Assembly (NCBI GenBank): GCA_016794465.1
Contig: JAEUKA010000014.1
Coordinates: 248,001-312,000 of the forward strand
Length of the DNA: 64,000 nucleotides
Direction of reading: 5' to 3'
Source of the DNA: Myxococcales bacterium
GTDB taxonomy: Bacteria; Myxococcota_A; Polyangia; Palsa-1104; JAEUJZ01
Part shown: positions 53,500 through 62,065 of the stretch, in pieces
How the letters are laid out: every line of letters starts with the position of its first letter
Position numbering within the stretch: position 1 is the first letter of the stretch
Notes under the pieces: model-generated
The model's input: only the letters and a program-made list of their open reading frames with translations
Told to the model about the DNA's origin: nothing
Database searches by the model: none
Translations under genes and position numbers: made by a program

Positions 53500-54897
53500 A
53501 TGGTCACGGTCATCAAGAACGGCACCCTCGTCACGGCGAGCGACACCTATCAAGCAAACCTGTGGATCGACGGCGACAAGATCGTAAGTCACAGCCATCC
53601 CAGCCAGCCCATCCCCTCGGGGGGCGACATCCGAGTCGTCGATGCCACAGGCTGTTACGTCATTCCCGGTGGCATCGATGCCCACACCCACCTTGACATG
53701 CCGTTCGGCGGCACCACTTCCAGCGACGACTTCCTAACCGGCACTCGCGCGGCGGCGTTTGGCGGCACCACGACCATCATCGACTTCGCCATTCAGCAAA
53801 AAGGCGGCACGCTGCGCCAAGCACTCGATACCTGGCACGCCAAGGCCGCTGGCCGAGGCTGCATCGACTACGCCTTCCACATGATCGCCACCGACGCCCC
53901 ACAGTCGGTGCTCACCGAGATGGGCGACATCGTGTCCGAGGGCGTCACCAGCTTCAAGCTGTTCATGGCCTATCCGGGGGTGCTGCTCCTCGACGATCAG
54001 TCGATCTTTCGCTGCATGCTGCGTGCGGGTGAGATCGGGGCACTCATTTGCATGCACGCCGAGACGGGTCTGCCCATTGATGTCCTCGTCGAGCGCGCCG
54101 TTGCCCAAGGTCACACCGCACCGATCTATCACGCCCTCACCCGGCCCGAGGCAGCCGAGGCCACCGGCACCGAGCGGGCCATTGCGCTGGCTGAGATGGC
54201 CAAGGTCCCGGTCTACATCGTCCACCTCTCGGCGGCACGAGCGCTAGAGCGGGTCCGCGAGGCCCGAGATCGCGGGCTTCCGGCATATGCCGAAACCTGT
54301 CCGCAGTACCTGTTTCTGTCCGACGACGCGCTGCGTGGCACCCCCGACGATCCGTTCGATGGCGCCAAGTACGTCTGCACCCCACCGCTCCGGCCGCACA
54401 GCCACCACGAACACCTGTGGCGAGGGCTCCGCAACTACGACTTGCAGGTGGTATCGACCGATCACTGCCCGTTCTGCATGAAGGATCAGAAGGTGCTCGG
54501 TCGTGACAGCTTCGCCAAAGTCCCAAACGGAATGCCCGGCATCGAAACCCGGCTGCACCTTCTGTTCGAGGCCGTGGCCGAAGGCAAGCTCTCGCTCAAC
54601 CGCTTTGTCGAGATCGCCAGCACTGCGCCGGCCAAGATCTTCGGCCTGTATCCACGCAAGGGATCGATCGCGGTGGGCTCCGATGCCGATGTCGTGGTCT
54701 GGGACCCAAAGCGCGCGCTCAAGCTGTCGCTCGAAAACCTCCACATGCGAGTCGACTACGCTGCCTATCCTGACAAGACCGTGCCTGGCTCACCGCGCTA
54801 TGTCTTTTCCCGAGGCGAGCTGATCATTGACCAAGGTCAGCACGTCAGCCGCCCTGGCCACGGTCAGTTTGTGCGCCGCTCGACGTTCAGCCTGTAA
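53500..54897 (+). CDS. hydA: dihydropyrimidinase (D-hydantoinase)
   Basis: This metal-dependent amidohydrolase opens dihydropyrimidine or hydantoin rings. The 465-residue product has the metal pair in GGIDAHTHLDMPFGG, the carboxylated Lys in SFKLFMAYPG, the metal His in ICMHAETGLP and IVHLSAARAL, and the Asp in VSTDHCPFC. The KNGTLVTASDTYQANLWIDG start is typical. All key residues are present, so it is likely active. A GGAGG site lies before the ATG. No other pyrimidine-degradation gene is adjacent, so it may take part in salvage of nitrogen or hydantoins. Confidence 0.94.
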   Translation: MVTVIKNGTLVTASDTYQANLWIDGDKIVSHSHPSQPIPSGGDIRVVDATGCYVIPGGIDAHTHLDMPFGGTTSSDDFLTGTRAAAFGGTTTIIDFAIQQKGGTLRQALDTWHAKAAGRGCIDYAFHMIATDAPQSVLTEMGDIVSEGVTSFKLFMAYPGVLLLDDQSIFRCMLRAGEIGALICMHAETGLPIDVLVERAVAQGHTAPIYHALTRPEAAEATGTERAIALAEMAKVPVYIVHLSAARALERVREARDRGLPAYAETCPQYLFLSDDALRGTPDDPFDGAKYVCTPPLRPHSHHEHLWRGLRNYDLQVVSTDHCPFCMKDQKVLGRDSFAKVPNGMPGIETRLHLLFEAVAEGKLSLNRFVEIASTAPAKIFGLYPRKGSIAVGSDADVVVWDPKRALKLSLENLHMRVDYAAYPDKTVPGSPRYVFSRGELIIDQGQHVSRPGHGQFVRRSTFSL

Positions 54898-54918
54898 GCC
54901 TGCCTGCCGCGCCCGCCG

Positions 54919-55314
54919 CTACATCCCTTCCATCGTGTCCAGCGGAGTAAGCTCCGCCGTTCCATAGCCAATCGGTCCACACAGACAGCAGCCCTCCCCG
55001 CTCTCTGCCTGGAGCGTGAGCTTGGCTTGGTTCGGCTGGTAGTTTGGCGCCGTCAGGTCGATGGAGTGTTCTCCGGCGGGAAGTGCACAGCGAAACACCT
55101 GGCTGTCGCCCAAGACCATCGGTGTGCACGGCTGGCCATTGACCGAGACAGTCACCTCGCCCAGCACCAGCTGGGTCCACGCATCGGTGACGCGCAGATA
55201 GATCCCGGACGGCTGGCAGGTATCGCACAAGACGGCACTGCAACAGCCGGACAGCGTCATCCCACCCAGCACAAGCAGGAGGGACGGCAGAAGTCGCACG
55301 CGTCGAGGTCGCAT
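54919..55314 (-). CDS. small Cys-rich lipoprotein
   Basis: The 131-residue product has a signal peptide ending in lipobox LSGC, with a cluster of further Cys immediately after it (CCSAVLCDTC) and a second pair near the end (GCCLCGPIG). The central part looks like a small beta-sandwich (GIYLRVTDAWTQLVLGEVTV, AGEHSIDLTAPNYQ), as in Ig-like or carboxypeptidase-regulatory folds. Its role is unknown. It stands alone between dihydropyrimidinase and the Gly-rich lipoprotein, on the same strand as the latter but with a 98-base gap. Confidence 0.7.
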   Translation of the reverse strand: MRPRRVRLLPSLLLVLGGMTLSGCCSAVLCDTCQPSGIYLRVTDAWTQLVLGEVTVSVNGQPCTPMVLGDSQVFRCALPAGEHSIDLTAPNYQPNQAKLTLQAESGEGCCLCGPIGYGTAELTPLDTMEGM

Positions 55315-55412
55315 GGCCGAAAGCTTAGGCGACCGAGCGCCAAGACAACAAGCGGTTTGGGGAAAGGACAGCCCGGCAGCAAAGTCGCAGCGCGGGCTCG
55401 AGGTGGGAATGG

Positions 55413-57440
55413 CTACTTGAGGGTGAAGTTGACGGTGGTGGTGCCGTCCTTGGTGACAGCATCCATCTTCGTCTCGGTGAGTGCGCCATCAGGGCTGATC
55501 GCGCGGACTTCCCACATCCCAGCCGGGATGGTGGTCAGGAAGTTGTACGCGCCCGAGGCATTGGTGGTGGAGTTCCACAGGCCCCGGTTCACCGTCACCT
55601 TGGCGCCGCTCACCGGCTTGCCCATCCCGTCGACGACTTGGCCAAGCAGTCCGCCCTTGCCGGGGTCGGTACCGATGTACACCCGGAAGTGCTGCGCCGC
55701 CTTGGTCAGGTAGCCTCGCTGGTCGATCGGCACCATGTGCATCACCCAGATGCCATTCGCGAGGCCCGCCCGCAGAAGCTGCTTCTGCGACGAAGGAACC
55801 AGGGTCGCCATCGAGGCCGCCGGCGTCGTATCCCCGTAGCGATCGAGGATGTAGTAGATGCCCTTAAAGTTCGAGTCGGCCTGCGGGAAGGACCACTCGA
55901 AGAACACGTCTCCACTCGCATACCAAGACCCCGGCGAGGCATGGCTCGTCGAGCGAATCGTCGGCGGCGAGGTGTTGATGTTGACCCTGAAGATGTTCTC
56001 GACCGTGCCGATGTTCGACATCGCGTCGATGGGCACGATGTGGAAGTAGTTGGCACCGGCCGTCAGCTCGCTGACTGCTGCGGTGACCATCTCGGTGGCG
56101 ACCACCTTGCCGCCGTTCGCCGGGGTGGGCGGCCGCGACTGCGTGGTGTTCACGCCCCAGTAGTAGCCCTGGCGACCCATGAACGCTTGATCCCAAGCCA
56201 ACGACAGGCCGGGCGAGTCGTCGTTGTAGTACAGGGTCTGGTCCGGATGCGACGACGACGAGATGCTGAGCGGAGGCATGAGGCCATCGGTGCGAGTGCC
56301 GTTGATCGTGCCCGTGACCGACTTGTCGCCACCAGTCAGGATCTTGATGCGGCCCTGACCGCCGGCGCCGCCGGTATAGCCCGAGCCACCCGAGCCGCCC
56401 GAGCCGCCTGCTGCCGAGACAGAGCCCGTGATCGTGACCTTCTTCTGGCTCGCGATGAGGATGCCACCACCCGAGCCGCCGCCACCGCCGCCATAGCTCG
56501 CTGAGCTGCCGCCCGCTTCGCCATTGGCCGTGACCTGTCCGTCGATGGTGATGTTCTTGCCAGCGATGAGGCGCAGCACGCCGCCGCCTTTGCCGCCTCT
56601 GCCGCCAGACATTGAGCTACCGCCGCCTACACCGCCTGGACTGCCGCCCTCGACGTTGATGTCGGTGGTCGAGCCCCAGCTCGAACCTGAGCCGTAGCCA
56701 CCCGTGCCGCCTCCTCCTGCCGTGCCATAGCCGCCGCCACCCGCCGCATAGTAGCTGTAGTAGTAGTAGCAGCTGCCCGCACCCTCGGAGGACTTACCGG
56801 TTGGGTTGGCAACAATCGAGGCGCCCATCTCGACGGTGATGGAGCCCCTGGTGCGAAGCGTCAGGTTGCCGGTCGGGGAAGACAGGGTCGCGCCCGAGCG
56901 GATGATGATGTCGCCATCGACCAGCTGATCGCCATCCATGGTCTTGTTGGCACCAACATCGAGGCTGGGCAGCGCACAGCGGGCTTCTTCGCAGAACGTG
57001 CCGCAGGTTTCGGTGACGGTCCAGGCGCTGCCGGTCGCGTTGCAAGTCTCGACGTTCTTGACGTTGCAGCGCTTGGCGTTCGGCGTACAGGCGCCGGTGC
57101 ACAGACCGCTCATACAGCCGACGGTGCAAGTCGCCGAGTACAGCCATGCAGTGCCCGTGGCATTGCAGATCTCGACGCTGAGTCCGGCTCCGCAGCGGTA
57201 GGTCCCAGGCGTACACGGCAGCCCGGTGGTGAAGGCCATATCGCCCGATGGCATGCCCGCCATGTCGCCCGGTGGCAGCCCGCTCATGTCTTTGGTCGGG
57301 TCACCACCATCGGGGTCATCGGACACAGCCATGTCCTTTGACCCGCTCATATTGTTGTTGTTGTTGTCGACGCCGCCAGTCGAACAGCCGATCAGCAGCG
57401 TGAACCCCATTGCGGATGCAATCGCAGAGAGTCTCTTCAT
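55413..57440 (-). CDS. large Gly-rich surface lipoprotein with Cys repeats
   Basis: A 675-residue lipoprotein, starting at ATG 57440 (GAGG site), with lipobox LLIGC. A Gly/Asp/Met linker (SGLPPGDMAGMPSGDM) follows, then two copies of a Cys-rich module (residues about 70-150; CTPGTYRC and CTPNAKRC repeats ending CNATGxAW). A central region extremely rich in Gly (GGGGYGTAGGGGTGGYGSGS) follows, as in stalk or adhesive regions. The C-terminal third has fibronectin-like or Ig-like strands and a carboxypeptidase-regulatory-like domain (GLLGQVVDGMGKPVSGAKVT). It is probably exposed on the cell surface; binding partner unknown. The Gly-rich DNA is repetitive. Confidence 0.78.
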   Translation of the reverse strand: MKRLSAIASAMGFTLLIGCSTGGVDNNNNNMSGSKDMAVSDDPDGGDPTKDMSGLPPGDMAGMPSGDMAFTTGLPCTPGTYRCGAGLSVEICNATGTAWLYSATCTVGCMSGLCTGACTPNAKRCNVKNVETCNATGSAWTVTETCGTFCEEARCALPSLDVGANKTMDGDQLVDGDIIIRSGATLSSPTGNLTLRTRGSITVEMGASIVANPTGKSSEGAGSCYYYYSYYAAGGGGYGTAGGGGTGGYGSGSSWGSTTDINVEGGSPGGVGGGSSMSGGRGGKGGGVLRLIAGKNITIDGQVTANGEAGGSSASYGGGGGGSGGGILIASQKKVTITGSVSAAGGSGGSGGSGYTGGAGGQGRIKILTGGDKSVTGTINGTRTDGLMPPLSISSSSHPDQTLYYNDDSPGLSLAWDQAFMGRQGYYWGVNTTQSRPPTPANGGKVVATEMVTAAVSELTAGANYFHIVPIDAMSNIGTVENIFRVNINTSPPTIRSTSHASPGSWYASGDVFFEWSFPQADSNFKGIYYILDRYGDTTPAASMATLVPSSQKQLLRAGLANGIWVMHMVPIDQRGYLTKAAQHFRVYIGTDPGKGGLLGQVVDGMGKPVSGAKVTVNRGLWNSTTNASGAYNFLTTIPAGMWEVRAISPDGALTETKMDAVTKDGTTTVNFTLK

Positions 57441-57531
57441 GGGTTTCCTCACAAGATCAGTTCGTTAGGGGGCATCATATACATTGCGATTGCGCGGAAA
57501 AGTGCACAAAAACGGTTGACTGTGCCACTTT

Positions 57532-58188
57532 GTGGGTGTGTCTCCCCGCGCTGTTGGCAAAGCTCCGCTAGCTGGTTCCGCTTCGGATCAGGCGCCATCC
57601 CACGCGGCGTCGGCGGTGACGCTGCCCGGGGCGAAGGTGGTGCTGCGGAAGCGGCCAAGGAAGCACCGCGCGAGTCCGGTGCGTGGCCTGTCTCTGCTGG
57701 CGTCAGGGGTCGATCGGCTGGGACTGTGGCCGAAGCTGTGGGAGCAGTGGGTCTGCCGGACCTTCGCGCTAACGCTGCATCGCTGTGTGCCACGCCTGTC
57801 CGCTTTCACGAGGGCCGAAAAGCTGGCCGATGGCACCTTGACCGTCGTGGTTACGTCCTCTGCGGTGGCCAGTGAGCTGTCGTTCGTCCGCGATCTGTTG
57901 CTAGAGCAGGTCAACCGCGAGCTGCTGGAAGCGGTGGGCCGGCTGGATCACAAGCAGCGACGGATGGCGCGGCCGGTGCTGCGACTTCACCACCGCGTAG
58001 GCAAGCTCGCCGGGCTGCCCGACCCCGCAGAGTGGCAGGAGCGCCCCACGCCTCGCCGCCGTCCGCCACCGCCGAAAGTGACCATAGAAACCCAGCTGGC
58101 GGTTGCGACCGCGAGCCAAGACCTGCGAGATGAAGACCTGCGGCTGCTTCTGCTGCGACTCGTAGGGGCCACAACCCGCACGTCCTAG
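57532..58188 (+). CDS. DUF721/DciA-like protein, possible helicase loader
   Basis: The 218-residue protein has a central domain (residues about 60-140) with LWPKLWEQWVCRTFALTLHR and GTLTVVVTSSAVASELSFVR, which matches the DUF721/DciA pattern. DciA proteins recruit or load the replicative helicase DnaB in bacteria that lack DnaC. Basic N- and C-terminal flanks (RKRPRKHRASPVRG, TPRRRPPPPK) fit a nucleic-acid-associated protein. The start is uncertain: GTG 57532 is the longest, and a second GTG lies two codons later. Upstream, a short intergenic region is shared with the Gly-rich lipoprotein gene. Confidence 0.75.
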   Translation: MGVSPRAVGKAPLAGSASDQAPSHAASAVTLPGAKVVLRKRPRKHRASPVRGLSLLASGVDRLGLWPKLWEQWVCRTFALTLHRCVPRLSAFTRAEKLADGTLTVVVTSSAVASELSFVRDLLLEQVNRELLEAVGRLDHKQRRMARPVLRLHHRVGKLAGLPDPAEWQERPTPRRRPPPPKVTIETQLAVATASQDLRDEDLRLLLLRLVGATTRTS

Positions 58189-58248
58189 CCACGGTCAGAC
58201 CCCGGTGCCGCTTGCAGTCGAGCCGGTATTTGCCCTACAAAGGTCAAA

Positions 58249-58968
58249 ATGCAAGAAACGAGCAGCGAATCAGGTCAGCCAGCCATAGGCACAGTGCTGG
58301 TGACGGGGGCTAGTCGCGGGATTGGACTAGATTTTGTGCGGGCATGGCTCGAGCGCGGTGCCCAGGTCATCGCCGGATGTCGCACTCCAGCGGGGGCCTC
58401 CGCCTTGGGCACCCTGATGAACGAATACGGCGAGCGGCTGCGGGTCATGCAGCTGGATGTCACCGATGAGCGATCGGTCGAGACAATGGCTGGAGCGCTG
58501 GGCAACCTCAACATCGACCTGCTCATCAACAACGCCGGCATCCTGCAAGTCGAGACGCTGGAGAACATGGACTTCGCCAGCATCGTCGAGCAGTTCAAGG
58601 TCAATGCGCTCGGGACGCTCCAGGTCACCCGGGCGCTTCTGCCCAACCTGCGCGATGGCGCCAAGATCATCAACATCACGTCGCGGATGGGCTCTCTCGA
58701 TGACAACACGTCGGGGGGTTATTACGGATATCGGATGAGCAAGGCAGCGCTCAACATGGCCACGCGCAGCCTGGCGGTCGACCTGAAGAGCCGAGGCATC
58801 ATCGTCGTGGCAATGCACCCGGGGATGGTGCAGACCGACCTCACACGGGGGTTTGGCATGCTGACGCCCGCCGAGAGCGTCTCGGGCATGAACCAAGTGA
58901 TCGACAAGCTGACGCTGGAGCAGACGGGCCTGTTCCTCCACTACCAAGGCACGACGCTGCCGTGGTGA
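58249..58968 (+). CDS. short-chain dehydrogenase/reductase (CsgA-like type)
   Basis: This 239-residue enzyme has the cofactor motif TGASRGIG, the NNAG motif in LLINNAGILQ, the catalytic Ser in NITSRMGSLD and the YxxxK pair in YYGYRMSKAALNM. HPGMVQTDLTRG closes the substrate region. NAD(P)-dependent oxidation or reduction is expected. The pattern is similar to the small SDRs related to the Myxococcus C-factor CsgA, but that closeness is an impression only. Its stop overlaps the GTG start of the DUF2059 gene as GTGA, so the two are coupled. Confidence 0.88.
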   Translation: MQETSSESGQPAIGTVLVTGASRGIGLDFVRAWLERGAQVIAGCRTPAGASALGTLMNEYGERLRVMQLDVTDERSVETMAGALGNLNIDLLINNAGILQVETLENMDFASIVEQFKVNALGTLQVTRALLPNLRDGAKIINITSRMGSLDDNTSGGYYGYRMSKAALNMATRSLAVDLKSRGIIVVAMHPGMVQTDLTRGFGMLTPAESVSGMNQVIDKLTLEQTGLFLHYQGTTLPW

Positions 58969-59537
58969 ACCGCGCGACATCTGGACCGAACCAGCGGCGG
59001 CGAGCGAGCTGGGCACTGCCGCTTCTGCTGTGGTCCCTGCCGGCTGCTGCCGAGGGCGAAGCAAAGCCAGAAGGCAAGCCGGTCGCCGTGGCTGGCAAGC
59101 CGGAAGTACGCAGCGTCGAGGCCACCAAGCGCGCCGACATCCTGCGGCTGCTACAGCTGACTCAGGCCGGTGCGATGGGCGAGCTGGCGGCGCAGCAGAT
59201 CATCACGACCTTTCGGCAGCTGATGCCGCAGGTCAAAGACGAGATCTGGCAAGAGCTGAAAAAGGAAATCAGCGCCGAGGAGCTGCTGCTCCGCCTGGTC
59301 CCGGTCTACGACAAGCACTTTGGCGCCGCCGAGATGAAAGAGCTGATTCGCTTCTACGAGTCGCCCATCGGCAAGAAGACCACCCAGGTCATGCCGGCCA
59401 TCAACCAGGAAGCGATGCAGATTGGCCAGCAGTGGGGTAGCGAGGTGTCGGTGCGCATCAAGCGACGAATCGATGCCGCCGCCCCGCCCGCGACAACCCC
59501 CGCGCCCGCCCCCTCCACCAGCCCTGGCAAAAAGTAG
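58965..59537 (+). CDS. DUF2059 domain secreted protein
   Basis: The 190-residue product has a signal peptide (ASWALPLLLWSLPAAAEGEA), a Lys/Glu/Pro-rich linker and the helical DUF2059 domain (residues about 55-155) with KRADILRLLQLTQAGAMGEL, FGAAEMKELIRFYESPIGKK and VMPAINQEAMQIG. This domain is widespread in periplasmic proteins of unknown function. The tail is Pro/Ala-rich. The start is one of two adjacent GTG codons (58962, 58965), and the second overlaps the stop of the SDR gene as GTGA. It converges with the GT2 gene at 59548 with a 10-base gap. Confidence 0.82.
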   Translation: MNRATSGPNQRRRASWALPLLLWSLPAAAEGEAKPEGKPVAVAGKPEVRSVEATKRADILRLLQLTQAGAMGELAAQQIITTFRQLMPQVKDEIWQELKKEISAEELLLRLVPVYDKHFGAAEMKELIRFYESPIGKKTTQVMPAINQEAMQIGQQWGSEVSVRIKRRIDAAAPPATTPAPAPSTSPGKK

Positions 59538-59547
59538 CGCCCCGCGC

Positions 59548-60546
59548 TTACGTACCGGTGGCGCGTCCTTGCTGGGCGGGGACGCGATCGACTCCTGAGC
59601 CAGCTGCCTCTTCTTCACTATCGCGGAGGTAAAGCTCGCGGACCTGATCGTTCATGACCCGCTTGGTGGTTTCGCTGACCTTCCACACCGCGTGCTTGGT
59701 GCTGTTGGTGTGGTAGTCGACAAAGCCGAGCACGCGCGAGATCGCCTCTACGCCCATCGTGCCCAGGCGAAACAGCGCCTCGCGGGGCCTGGTGATGTCG
59801 AGCTCGGACAGTGCCAGCCGGGCAATCCGCCACACATTCATGGTTGACACCGAGTAGCCCGATACCGAGCGCAGCCAGATGTGACCGGCGGCAATCCGTC
59901 GCCGCTGACGGATGAAGTCTCGCACCGTCTCGGGACCGTGATTGTGGACCACGGCTTCTGGCACATAGGCGAGTCGATAGCCGGCGTTGCAGACCAGCTG
60001 CTCGATGCTGGCCTCGTCCACGGCACTCTCGGGCGGCAGGTTGCGGACAATGCCGGCGCGAATCATGACCAGCTCCCCGAGCTTCGGCGCCTCGAGGGCT
60101 ACCCGGTGGTGCATCTGCCACAGAAAGCGGGTCGCTTCGCCGGTGAAGCTGCCTTTGCCGTTGGTGGGCATGGGGCGCCCGCCACACATGCCGACCTCGG
60201 GGTTGATGAGGAAACACTGGACGAGTCGCTCGACCACTTCCCGCGAAACCAGGAGATCGGCACTGCAAACGCAGATCGCATCCACATGTGGGTTGAGCGC
60301 CCGCAGGTAGGAGTTGATGGCGGCGACTTTTCCCCGACGCTCGGGCTCCTCGATAAGGCGGACCGGAACGCCGGGTCGTGCCATCCGCTCGCGGACAATC
60401 TCGGCGGTGCGGTCGGTACAGCCAGAGGCAACTACCACGACCTCGACAATCTTGGCGCGCTTGACGCGCTGGGCCCGGAGCGTATCGAGGAGCTCGCCGA
60501 TGTTGCGCTCTTCGTTGTAGGCAGGGACGGCAATACTGACCCTCAT
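59548..60546 (-). CDS. family 2 glycosyltransferase
   Basis: The 332-residue protein opens VSIAVPAYNEERNIGELLDT, with VVASGCTDRTAEIVRER, the DxD-equivalent CSADLLVSREVVER and a QxxRW-like RQRRRIAAGHIW. No strong membrane helix is present, so it is cytoplasmic or peripheral. Family features place it with glycosyltransferases of cell-surface polysaccharide or sterol/lipid glucosylation type, but the donor and acceptor are unknown. It is monocistronic; its upstream region (60547-60721) separates it from the divergent-facing cytochrome lipoprotein gene. Confidence 0.85.
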   Translation of the reverse strand: MRVSIAVPAYNEERNIGELLDTLRAQRVKRAKIVEVVVVASGCTDRTAEIVRERMARPGVPVRLIEEPERRGKVAAINSYLRALNPHVDAICVCSADLLVSREVVERLVQCFLINPEVGMCGGRPMPTNGKGSFTGEATRFLWQMHHRVALEAPKLGELVMIRAGIVRNLPPESAVDEASIEQLVCNAGYRLAYVPEAVVHNHGPETVRDFIRQRRRIAAGHIWLRSVSGYSVSTMNVWRIARLALSELDITRPREALFRLGTMGVEAISRVLGFVDYHTNSTKHAVWKVSETTKRVMNDQVRELYLRDSEEEAAGSGVDRVPAQQGRATGT

Positions 60547-60721
60547 ACAGAACCTCGTTAGTCTTAAGCGGTATAGAGAAGCAAAGCTCGCAAACGGGAA
60601 TCTATCGCAGCAAGCCGGAGGTTAAGCAAGCCGGCTAGCCAGCGGTTCCAATTCCCACCCGTAATCTAGGCAATTCCGCTGGGTTACGCCAGAAGCGCCG
60701 CAGCAAATTGCGGACAAACCC

Positions 60722-61978
60722 CTAGCGAGAAACCCAGGCGGTCAGCGCGGCCAGCTCCTCGGGGGTCAGCTTGCCGCTTCCCACGGGCGGCATCGGCGTC
60801 GGCAGACCTTCGACGACACGCTTGGCAAGGACCCGACGGTAGCGAGCCCACGAGCTGTGGGTGGACAGGTCGATGTGGGCGCTGCCGCTCGGGAGGTGAC
60901 ATCCTTGGCACAGTCGCTGGAACACGGGCAGCATCTGCTTTCGCCACAGCGCCAGGTCCTGACCACCGCCGCTGTCTTCGCCGACTCGCAGGACCTGCGT
61001 ATCGTCAAGCAGCCAGGCGTCTCCGCTCGGGGAACCGATCAGTCGCAGCGTCGGTGAAGAGCCGTCTGCCGGACTCAACATCCCTGGCAGAGGCGCCACC
61101 AGCAGCTGGCCATCCCGAATCTGCGCCAGTGAGTCGCTAAGCAGCACCCACACGCCCATACCCGATGACGACAGCGCCACGATCTGCTGCGGAGACTCGA
61201 CATGGTAGGCCTGCTCGAAGGTGTTGCCACTCTCTCGATAGAGCGCATCTGCCGTCGCCGCCCAGAGCAGACCATCCGGAGCCAGCGCCAGCCCCTTGGC
61301 ATCGGGAAGCTCGACGTGGCGCAGCGACTCACTCTCTGCATCAAAGATGGCAACTCCGCGCTCCGAGAGTCCCGCCGCCCGGCCTCGACCGCCGACCAGA
61401 CTGCGCACGGACAGCTCGTAGTGCTTCAGAGTCTTGCCATCTGACACCGCCAGCCGCCCGTCGAGCACGAAGCCCACCAGCGCGCCACCGATGCTCGCCA
61501 CCTCGGACACCGGCTTGCCTTGCAGCTGATAGCGCGCCGACACATCTTCCAGCGACAGCGACTGCGTCGGACCAAAGCGAAGCCGCTGCACGTGACCCTC
61601 GCCGTCGATGCCGAGCAGCCAGCGCCCCGAAAATCCCAGCGCCGGCACCACTGCTGACGAACGCCAGGAGCGCACCGCACTGTCGCGACCATGGGAATCG
61701 CCACTTGTCCACAGCGACACGCCGGTGTCACCAAACAGCGCCACCTCGTCGTCCCCCTCGGCAATCGTCGCAACGCGGCCAGCCTCGATCGGCGAAGCAT
61801 TCCAGTCAATCGGATGAATCGCTAGCTGCCCCAGGGAAAGCGGCTCACCGACTGGAAGATCGACTCCACAGCCCAGGCTTTGGACCACCCCGGCGCACAG
61901 GAAGCTCAGCAAGCCCAGCATCAGCCAGCGCCTCGGTTTGTTTGAGCGCCTCGGTTCGTTTGGATGTGTGGTTCGCAT
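60722..61978 (-). CDS. propeller lipoprotein with C-terminal c-type haem domain
   Basis: The 418-residue protein has a signal peptide ending in lipobox VQSLGC. The middle (residues about 60-330) is made of beta-propeller-like repeats (VATIAEGDDEVALFGDTGVS, GLALAPDGLLWAATADALYR, QQIVALSSSGMGVWVLLSDS). The C-terminus is a c-type cytochrome domain with haem-binding CQGCH and a likely distal Met in PTPMPPVGSGKL. It should bind one haem on the outer face of a membrane. It is divergent from the CxxCH gene at 62066, and the two may exchange electrons. The start at 61978 has no strong ribosome site; an 18-bp duplication lies in the first codons. Confidence 0.82.
   Translation of the reverse strand: MRTTHPNEPRRSNKPRRWLMLGLLSFLCAGVVQSLGCGVDLPVGEPLSLGQLAIHPIDWNASPIEAGRVATIAEGDDEVALFGDTGVSLWTSGDSHGRDSAVRSWRSSAVVPALGFSGRWLLGIDGEGHVQRLRFGPTQSLSLEDVSARYQLQGKPVSEVASIGGALVGFVLDGRLAVSDGKTLKHYELSVRSLVGGRGRAAGLSERGVAIFDAESESLRHVELPDAKGLALAPDGLLWAATADALYRESGNTFEQAYHVESPQQIVALSSSGMGVWVLLSDSLAQIRDGQLLVAPLPGMLSPADGSSPTLRLIGSPSGDAWLLDDTQVLRVGEDSGGGQDLALWRKQMLPVFQRLCQGCHLPSGSAHIDLSTHSSWARYRRVLAKRVVEGLPTPMPPVGSGKLTPEELAALTAWVSR
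61928..61963 (-). repeat. 18-bp tandem duplication in the signal-peptide region
   Basis: GCGCCTCGGTTTGTTTGA is repeated once with minor changes (GCGCCTCGGTTCGTTTGG). In frame it doubles EPRRSN/KPRR-type codons at the N-terminus of the haem-propeller lipoprotein. Confidence 0.75.
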
Positions 61979-62065
61979 ATGTCGAAAAAAGGTTCTCTAT
62001 GGACCGACAATACCTACTATTTTCAGATGGTTAGCGACTTTCCGCTTGGTTCTGAAGGAGGCCTC

